Shown in pieces: positions 55,953 to 64,000 of a stretch of DNA of 64,000 bases (its first letter is position 1; each line of letters starts with the position of its first letter). The stretch is from Myotis daubentonii. Its lineage: Eukaryota > Chordata > Mammalia > Chiroptera > Vespertilionidae. A program made the position numbers and the translations under genes. The stretch lies in contig NC_081847.1 in NCBI RefSeq assembly GCF_963259705.1, positions 87,170,485-87,234,484 on the forward strand. Reading direction: 5' to 3'. The notes below the pieces were generated by a model. It had not been told where the DNA came from and did no database searches. It was given only the letters and a program-made list of their open reading frames with translations.

Positions 55953-58639
55953 CCCCTATACAACAGGCTCATGTTCATTTTAACTTGGATTAAAAAGAAA
56001 ATCATAAATGTTGTGGATGTTTAAAACAGTTTATACTGCTCATTTACAACCTGTATGGTCCCCCAAGTCTACAATCTAGTGAACCTGTAACACTAAGAGA
56101 GGCTTTACCAGCTTTCTTCTGTTTCTAACTTCAGTAACTCCATCAGCTACCTCCTCAGATCACATCAGATCTGTTGTCTTGGGCCTTATATAATTGATTG
56201 GCCCTTCTCCATAATACATCTGAAATGCTGTTTTTCTTTTCTTTTCAGGTAATTTTAAAAAACACTTTCTGTAGGAATTCATAATCTGTCTATGACACTT
56301 TCATTCCATCTGTATGGCTGATTTGTATTCATGTGTCATTGATAATGTCATCTGGCATCCTCCTTGCCTCTATATTTTGGTATTGATGTCACTGTGGCAA
56401 TTTGCTTATCAGTATCATGGAATCATTCTCCTGTTTACATATTGCTGCCGTTCAGATGGAAAAGGGTGCTAGTGCCAAACCTGCTGAGATTCCTTATCTC
56501 CTTAGCAGTTCATTTCGCAGAGAGTTGAACAGAACCTTCTCTCAAATTTTAAATTGTGGGGTTATATTAGATTCAGCATAATGCCCAGAGAGACATTTAA
56601 ATTCAATTGATTGATTTTTGTGTTAAAGTCTCTGGAGCACTATTTGCCAGTTTCCATTCTCAGTTCTGTCTGAGTAGTTCTGAGAGAGTTACACTGTTCA
56701 CAGTAATAACCTCAGAACAATTTTGAAGCAATTCTCTTCTCCATATTCTTAAAAGGACCTCAAACACTTCAGTCCTCCTGTGCAAACAAAATATCTCTTA
56801 CAGATGGAAGAGACACAAGGGACACCTTAACGTGCTGAGGGATTTCAAAGAAGCAAAACAATTCCTTCATAATAAAGATGACACCACCATCCCATTCCCC
56901 TGCCCTGGTCCATTATACCCTTATTCTTCTGACCCTATGATACTGTTTTCAAACAGCACCATCAGCAGATAAGCAGTGCTCAAACTAGTGAGGGAATCAA
57001 AGTGGTCTAAAGATGGCTTTTGCCTTCAAAAAATCTTCAGCATTGTTGAGAAAAATGAGCATAAAATTTTAAAAAAATATATAACTACAAGGCAGCATGT
57101 GTTAAGTGCTGATGGTTTGGGACAGGAAATAGTTACTCTACAAGAGGCACAGGACTGCAGTGTGTGCTAAGTGGTTGGAGCAGATTTTGCAGACGAAGGG
57201 CTACTGATCTGGACCCTGAAGGATGGGCTAGCTCAATCTCGTGAGTCTGGGGGATATGCCAGTTCAATCTTGGAAGTAGAATAACACTTTCTTTGTGGAT
57301 GAAGAGCATACTTTCATAGAGAGTAGAATGTTCATGATAGGAAATTGGGTTAGATGAGCTTATGGAGAGGTTTTAATGACTGGCTAAGAATTTTGAATTT
57401 TATCCAAGGGAAATGGAATCCACTGAAGATTTCTAAAGGCTTTAAGGAGAGAGATTTTCTAAGATTTATCTGCCCACAGCTGATTGAAGTGGGTAGATGG
57501 GTGGGGTGGTGGTGGTGGAGGGAGGAAGAAGGGGAAAACTATATTTCATTAGAGGTCCGTACATCTCATCTACATTTCATTAGAGATCAGCATATTTCAT
57601 TAGAGCTTTACAAATGAGGCCCTGTGTGTTCAGATCAGAATGGTGGCAATGCATTGGAGTGGACATAATCCCTATACATAGTCTCTATGTAGAAGATAAG
57701 CTACCCAGGTCATTCTAAATGGTGTGAGCAACTCTTTGTGCATTTGCCTTCCCACCTCATATCCATTCCTTTCACTCTAGTTTCCCCCAGTGATTTGCCA
57801 AATGTGATAAAATAAATTTGGAGGATAGTTTCATAGAAAGTAAAATGGAGAACATAATGTTGCTTTCCTTAGAATGATAGTTCTAATCTCAGAGCCCTTT
57901 GAAAAGTAGAGAAAAGCTATGGAACCTCTCTTAGGAAAACAATATGCACTTATAGACAAGAATGTGCATACAGTTTCAGAATGCACATGCATGGATGCTC
58001 ACTTAAGGGTCCTTACAGTAACATTTCCTTAGTGAGTTAGTAGAGGTGAGGTCTGCGTTACAGTTACAAAGCCCAGGTAGAAGTGATAGCTGTATAGCAT
58101 TTGCTCCTGGCTCAAAGGGAAGGGAAATAGCAATGAAATGATGACATTTGGGCTGACAAACCGTTAAAGGAAGAACAGTTGGGAGTGAGCTTTATTTTTC
58201 AATTAGAGCCTTATTTGGGACTGTACTCTGATAAATCTAACATATTCGAATGAATAACTAGGAGGAACTTAGCTAAAAGGTTAATATTCAGCTAGGGAAA
58301 GAAACAAGTGTGTGAGGCGGAACAATTTCAGTAACAAGCTTGTCTCAAACAAAGGCTTAAATAGAATAGAGCTGCCTTCAGTCCATGTAATTTTCCTAAG
58401 TGAGCTTTCAGGTGTTGGCCAGCAGCCATATTATTTCATCATTTTTATGGTAAGCTAGATAGGAAGTGACCAAGATTTTATTAAACTTGCTTATATGGAT
58501 GACAGAGAACATGAAAATTTAGTCAACGAATAATTGTTCTTTTCATTAATAATTTAGGTGTATGGCCCCTTTTATTCATACCATTTCAACTTATTCAGCA
58601 AATGCTTATTGAGTATCTACTATGTGCAGGGTATTGACC
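55953..58639. other. Unique DNA with an ancient repeat-like segment
   Basis: 57080-57460 ('aagggctactgatctggaccctgaaggatgg', 'ggctttaaggagagagattttc') resembles the unnamed old mammalian repeat also hinted at near 35400 and 50240. A short triplicated 'atttcattagag' lies at 57545-57605. No gene seen. Confidence 0.3.
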
Positions 58640-58985
58640 TATAGACCTGACCATCTACCTGATTTTCCAGGGAACGTCCAGCCATGTGCCTAATGACCCT
58701 GCATAATTTTTCACAATGCCACTTTTATTCCCATAAGTGTCCTGGTTTGAACTATACATTAGACTATTTGGGGAAATGTCACCTCAGAGAAAATCTGCTA
58801 GGTCCAGCCTTCCTGAGCTCTCTGGACTGCAGCACAATTGCCTTTAGTATTTTGAATATAATGTAAACCTCATATAGGCAGGTACCTTGTCTATTTTGTT
58901 CACCGGCATCTCCCATGGCCCAAGTTACTGTTGGAACATAGTAGTTATTCTACAGTATGTGTTATAAATTAGTGAACCATCTAAC
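58640..58985 (+). mobile_element. L2 3' end fragment
   Basis: 'ggcaggtaccttgtctattttgttcaccggcatctcccatggcccaag' followed by 'ggaacatagtagttattc' follows the L2 3' consensus order. The 5' limit is uncertain. Confidence 0.55.
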
Positions 58986-61209
58986 ACCATTTCACCATTT
59001 GAGAAAATTGTGCCACTATAGTTACCTAGAGAATTACGAATAGCCAATACCCATTTAGGCAGAGAAGGTTTCATTTGAAAGAGGATTAACAAAAAAAATT
59101 AAAAATCATTTTAAGAATTCAAAGAAGTTATTTGGTTATCTAATTTTATTTTAGAAATATGATCTGAATATACTTACTTTGCTTTTAAAATCCAATCTTA
59201 AGTAAATACAATATAAAGACATTCACATTGTTTTCTCAGTTACTAAAGCTTTGAGAGGCAGCCACTATTGTTGAAATAACCATGCCGACATTAGAATTCC
59301 ACTGTGGAATGTTGTGAGGAAGGGATCAGACATTGTGGCTGAGGGAAGTAATGAGCAGCCTCTTAGAACAGCGCCAGATCCAGAGAATGTCTCTTCTCCC
59401 TTCTTCATTCCATCTCAGGAGTTTTCTGTATATAGATATCACATTTTGAAGAGGTGACCCAGGGTACATGAGCTGCAGTTTTATTTTATACCGGAGTCCA
59501 TCAAGCTTGGTTATCTTATTTCCCAGCCTCCAGAAGATTAGAAGCAGAAAGTTAGAAAGAAAGCTGTTACGGGCAAGCAGATTTATGGTAATGGGAGAGA
59601 TTGAAAAACCACACAAAGGAGGCTAGGGATTCAAAGAGCATCATTTCCGAGGCCATTTAGAGAAGAGATAAAGAGCCTTGCACGCCCAGCAGCCCAGAAA
59701 GCATCACTGTGTTACAGCACCTCCCTGTAGTTGTCAGTAATGATGGCCCTGGGCCATCAAGAAAAGGGTCGAGTAGGTTTGTCGTGCTCTGTTCAATAAG
59801 AAGACATGGTTTGTAATCCATTTCAGTGAGACTGGCTTTTTACTTGGGCTCTTTTGGTTGTAAGTAATAGAGCCCCTGAACACATTCTATGAGCAAGGTG
59901 TGTGTGCACCTGTGCATGCACCTAGGGGTTAGAAACTGCAAGTAAAAGTGGTCAGAAACTGAGTCAGCCCATGGACTCACTACTGTGCCTACCTCTTTTG
60001 TAGGTCCCTGCTTTCTTTTTAAATATGAAATCTCTGTTTCTGATTCTGATCTTTCATCATCTTGGTCTGTGATCACCCCTCTGGACTCCTCTCAAAGCCT
60101 CCTTTCCGTTTGAATTTCTGCTTCTCCCTTATTCTCTTTTCTTCTTTTTCTTATAAAATTTCAAGACATTTGAATTTATCCTGTTCATCTTTTCCCACTG
60201 GCAATGTCCTGGTTTGCCAGCTCTGAATCCATTGCCTGCTCCTGCCCTAGTTTGTGGACACAGGGAGGAAGTAGATTGGCTATCGGGTCTGATTCTCATG
60301 ACCCACGAAGCTGAAGCTACAGATGAGCTGGTTCACCAGGACTGGACTGAAGGGGTGGCAGATGCCTAAACAAATCCAAACATAGATAAATGTTTAAAAG
60401 TCCTGAGATGTAGCACAATGAGGTTTAGTTTCCTGAGAAATTTTATTTAAGTAGAAATATATTCCACTAATATTATATAAATAAAACCCTACTTATATGT
60501 ACCTCAGGCAAATTCAGAGCTCTTATAAAATATCAATAAATTAATATGCTCATGCAATTTTTATTCCATTGTCAATCTTCTCTCCCCCCCCCCGCCCCAA
60601 TATTTGAAAGTAACTTCTACATTATTCTCAGCCTATATTGCTCACTCATAAGCATGTCTCTCTCCAGTATTCTCTTTCATATTGCAGGGTGGATGTATTG
60701 ATCCATGGCCTTCACCATTTCCTCCTCTGCTCCTCATTCCCCACCCAGATTCAGCCCGAGGCAAATGCTTTCAGGTTTGAAGAGGAAGGTCTCTGTTTCA
60801 AGAATGGGCGAATGTGGGTGGGCTTCCTGGGTTGCCGTACAAGTTTTTGCAATAAGAATCTAAAAAGTTGTCAGAACAGTGATTCATGTCACAGCACACG
60901 CAGGTAATTATACTAGTACTAGTGGTACGGCACACTGAGGCACAGCTCCCTGTCACCGGTTCACAGGGCATTGCTATGGCACAACTCGTGCTCAGAAAGT
61001 TCTCGTTTAGAGTCCCAGCAAAACTGGGACAAGAAAATAAAAAGTTAACTTTTTAAAAAGTTTTTGATATATTTCATTATTTCAAATTACATCTCCAAAA
61101 GTCACTCTGTGGAGAGATCAGAATTTTGCCTTCTGTATGGAAGTGGGGGAAGGAGTGGAGGATACTAAGATTGATCAGTTCTTAGGGACTGGAAAATAGC
61201 TGACCTTCT
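58986..61209. other. Unique non-coding DNA
   Basis: Nothing firm recognised. A C-rich run lies near 60586-60599. Confidence 0.4.
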
Positions 61210-61430
61210 TTGAGTCTACTTACACAGTGCCACTCACTGTCTCAACACCTCCAACATATTTGCTCATTTTAATCTTCATAACCTGTCCTATGGAATCAGA
61301 ACTGATAACCCCATTTTACAGTTGATCAACCATTGGCAAGAGGTTATGTAAGCTGCCCAGGATCTCAGAGCTATTAAATAGAGAAGTTGGCATTCCAACA
61401 CAGCCATGCGTCACTGTTCCACCAAGTGTC
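61210..61430 (-). mobile_element. MIR SINE (antisense)
   Basis: 'gctcattttaatcttcataacctgtcctatgg', 'ataaccccattttacagttgatcaacc', 'aggttatgtaagctgcccaggatctcagagc' in antisense MIR order. Confidence 0.7.
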
Positions 61431-62755
61431 CTCATTTTTGCATGAGTCTTGCTGTCTATAAATGAAAGACCACGGGCCAGGTCTGATTTTTTAGAGTCCC
61501 TAAGTCCTTGTCAAGCTGCATCATGTTATACAAGCATAAACCATTACTCACTGAGGCAAAGATGTGTGCTTCAGGCCATGGAGCTGGTTGGTGACAGAGT
61601 TGGATTTGCTTTGGAACTGGCGAGAAAGAGAGAGAACTCAAAGTAGGTGTGGAATAAAGACCCAGTGTCCCTGAAGCCTTTGGATGATCAGGGAGGAAGA
61701 ATAGATGATGTGAATAAAGGCAAGTAGCAAAGAGAGGGCTCAGCTGAAATGCAAGAGAAGGGATTCTCTGAAACATATTGATGGAGATTCCTGTATCTGA
61801 AATACAACACCAAAAATTAATACAACTAAATCAGAATTCTCTCTCAATCTGCATTAGTAGTCAAATTAAGAAATGAATCAAAATGAGCATAAAAATCATG
61901 GCAGGACTTAACTTTATAAAGGAATTTTAACTTCATAGATTTAATTCATAATATAGAGTTTAATGCCCAATGCTATGAGAAGAAAATAAGATTAATAAAT
62001 TAGGATGAAGCACACTTGCAAACAATTGCACTAATGCAAAATGAGCCATTTGAGTAGCCCAGTGGAATTTTTAGCCCACGTAGGAATTGCATGCTATGAT
62101 ACTCTATTACCAGCAGCCTTGCCATTACAACGGAAGTGCACGCAATAAACTATGGAAATGCGTTTTCTCTTCATGGCTATTGGAAATATTATGGTCAGAG
62201 TTAGTGTCAAGGTCCTTAAAAAAGGACAGAAACTGAAATTAAAGCATCACCTTCAAAGCTAAATGTTTGTTAATGCTTCTGTTGAAAGGCATGCTGAAGA
62301 ATCAATAACATAATCATAAAGGATCAAAGTCATTACCAATAAATGCAAGTGATAACATTACAAATAAAAGACTTTCAGACAAGGTGAGGGTCAAGCTTCC
62401 TATTTTATGTTACTACAGTGGGTTGATGAACTCTGTAGTGACCATAGTCAATAAAAGTGGAATTAACAATGTCATTATTTCTGTTAATGATCACAAAATA
62501 AAAATAACACATAGTGGAATTATGGAGAAAAAGTTGGCTCATTGACAGAATAGTCTCTCATATTATCAAATTAATCTTAGGCACCTCATTCTGGATCATA
62601 CTATACATACACATTTTGCTTTACTTGGCAAAATTTTCCTCATGATTTTGTGAGCGCTAAGAATACATATGTCTTCTTATGGACTGGATTTTATTATTTG
62701 CTTTCAGGGACTCCAATATGTCAAAGTATCTTGAAAATGATTTTTTATAAAGATT
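61431..62755. other. Unique DNA; 61990-62400 candidate conserved non-coding
   Basis: Repeat-free, AT-rich. Words such as 'ccattacaacggaagtgcacgcaataaac' and 'aggtccttaaaaaaggacag' (short hairpin) suggest possible constraint, which is inference. The second LTR element begins at the right edge. Confidence 0.25.
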
Positions 62756-63535
62756 TGCCGGGGTCCGACCCCAGCAGGTCCAGGGGTCCCCAAAGGTGTG
62801 GACGGAGTCGGCGAAGAAGGAATGTCACGGAGACAGCGTTCAGTTGATCAGCAGCCTAGCCAGGATCTCCAGCCCGGATCTCCAGAGAGGTTCTGCTTCG
62901 GATCTCCAGCGAGGTTCTGTAGCCATGTTCCCTCGCTAGGTTCTCCAGCCAGGTTCTGTCCAGGCTCTCCAGTCAGGTTCAGTGTCCAGGTTCCAGTCAG
63001 GTTCTCCTGCCAATCTCTGTAGTCAGGTTCAGTCCAGGATCCCTTGCCATGTTCTCCCGCTAGGCTCTGTCTCTAGGCTCCGAGGCCAGTCCCGGTCCAG
63101 GATCCTCTGGCATGCTCTCGCCAGCGAAGTTCTTCTGTCTCTAGGCTCCGTGTAGGTTCTGTCTTCTGAATTCTGTCTCCTGAGTTCTGAGTCTTTCTGT
63201 CTTGTTACAACTGTATTTATACCAGTTGATTCAATCCTATCAATCTCTATTACAAAGGTTAGGGCGTTTCTTATCTCCATTCCAGGGAGAAAAGATTATG
63301 TAGTTTAAGCATGATTGTTCGTAGTTAAAGGGATTAATTACCCACCTGGCACTTAGTTGAGGGGTTTTATTCCCTCCCTAACTTCAGGGGAAAATCCCTA
63401 CCTGGGGATTCAACCTTTCTCAGAGAGGTGACCTTGGTTAAAACACAGCACCAAGAAGGTGAGCAAACATATTTAGAACCGTATGCCATATATGCCAGGT
63501 CCCTTGAAACAGCAAGGATGGACCGGCTCCCGGAA
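62756..63535 (-). repeat. 3' LTR of the second element (780 bp)
   Basis: Outer edge tgccggggtccgaccccagc on the plus strand, inner edge ending 'ggctcccggaa' where the first element has 'ggctcccggca'. TATA box at 63213-63221. Confidence 0.93.
63213..63221 (-). promoter_or_regulatory. TATA box of the second element's LTR
   Basis: Sense TATAAATAC, same context as in the first element. Confidence 0.55.
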
Positions 63536-63550
63536 AATTCCCCCTTTTTT
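63536..63550 (-). promoter_or_regulatory. Polypurine tract of the second element
   Basis: Sense AAAAAAGGGGGAATT, identical to 52514-52528. Confidence 0.88.
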
Positions 63551-63872
63551 ATTTTTTAAAAGCAAGCATTAAAAAGAAAAACCTGAAATGCTCTCTTATA
63601 TCCATTTTAAGAGTAGGATTGGCGTTTTCCGGTATTACCTGAGTCCTGATCTATCATCCCAGGGAGAGCTTGCCAATCCTGCACTTTCCCAGGGTAGAAA
63701 GGCTGCAGTGGGGTTAAGGATAAGGCTCCTTGGGCCTACCTTCTCCCATGCCATTACATTTACCTTTCTGGCACCTTTCCTTCCTCAGAAAAGCATGGAC
63801 ATATTTCTTGTATAAAATGTTCCATCTGACTGGGAGTAACCGTAATTCCTCTGCTAGCAAGCATATATGTTA

Positions 63873-63986
63873 AAAGATCAATACAGAGTCTTTTTTCTTT
63901 AGACTCAGTATGGCACATCTTCTTAATCTAAAGATCAATACAGAGTCTTCTTTCTTTGGACTCAGTATGGCACATCTTCTCAATCT
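63873..63986 (-). repeat. 57-bp tandem duplication shared with the first element
   Basis: Copies at 63873-63929 and 63930-63986, with a few substitutions relative to 52851-52964. Confidence 0.92.
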
Positions 63987-64000
63987 AAGTTCTGTACTAT

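Larger units (their letters stand above)
62756..64000 (-). mobile_element. Second LTR element of the same family, cut by the window end
   Basis: Same orientation as 51663-54433. Left LTR (3' LTR) 62756-63535, then polypurine tract and 465 bases of collinear interior including the 57-bp tandem duplication. The LTR is shorter (780 bp) because minisatellite words and other short segments are absent. Its inner terminus reads TT instead of TG in sense. The leader array, primer site and other LTR should lie beyond 64000. More diverged than the two LTRs of the first element are from each other, so a separate insertion. Confidence 0.93.

Overview
This window is nuclear DNA from a mammal, almost certainly a vespertilionid (vesper) bat. 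At least eighteen tRNA-derived SINEs of the Ves family lie on both strands, many with perfect target-site duplications. The other diagnostic elements are non-autonomous Helitrons with HeliBat-type ends, SPIN-type hAT elements, mariner MITEs and Laurasiatheria-style L1 3' ends. The combination of Ves, HeliBat and SPIN is known from vesper bats. No host protein-coding gene can be supported. Open frames are short, overlap on both strands and lie in repeats or unique non-coding DNA, so the window looks intergenic or deep intronic.

Layout. 1-9.6 kb: unique DNA with Ves SINEs, MER5-like hAT fossils, L1 fragments (one split by a mariner MITE) and a further hAT element. 9.6-17 kb: mostly unique, with a short Helitron (14088-14299) and a 1.1 kb GC-rich Helitron (15833-16929). 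17-32 kb: a Ves cluster, an L1 3' end, a SPIN element beside a second hAT element, MIRs and more Ves. 31.9-32.4 kb: a 470-bp fold-back element with long inverted termini that I cannot name. 32.4-49 kb: MIRs, SPIN copies, MER5A, a MER20 interrupted by Ves, a large TG microsatellite, and long unique AT-rich tracts that resemble conserved non-coding DNA.

49-64 kb: the most interesting part. A complete 2.77-kb LTR element (51663-54433) lies on the minus strand with 6-bp target duplications (GACAGC), a perfect tRNA-Lys-type primer-binding site, a polypurine tract and LTRs differing by one substitution and one 11-bp indel. Its roughly 1.1-kb interior has no gag, pol or env. Its leader has been amplified into about five tandem units, each carrying a splice-donor-like AGGTAAG; four of them also carry a copy of the U5 end fused to half of a primer-binding site. 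A second, older relative in the same orientation begins at 62756 and runs off the window with the same interior. Together they define a recently active, ETn-like non-autonomous endogenous-retrovirus family that must borrow its proteins from elsewhere.

Family names come from recognition of sequence patterns, not database searches. Boundaries supported by target-site duplications are firm; those of ancient repeats are approximate.
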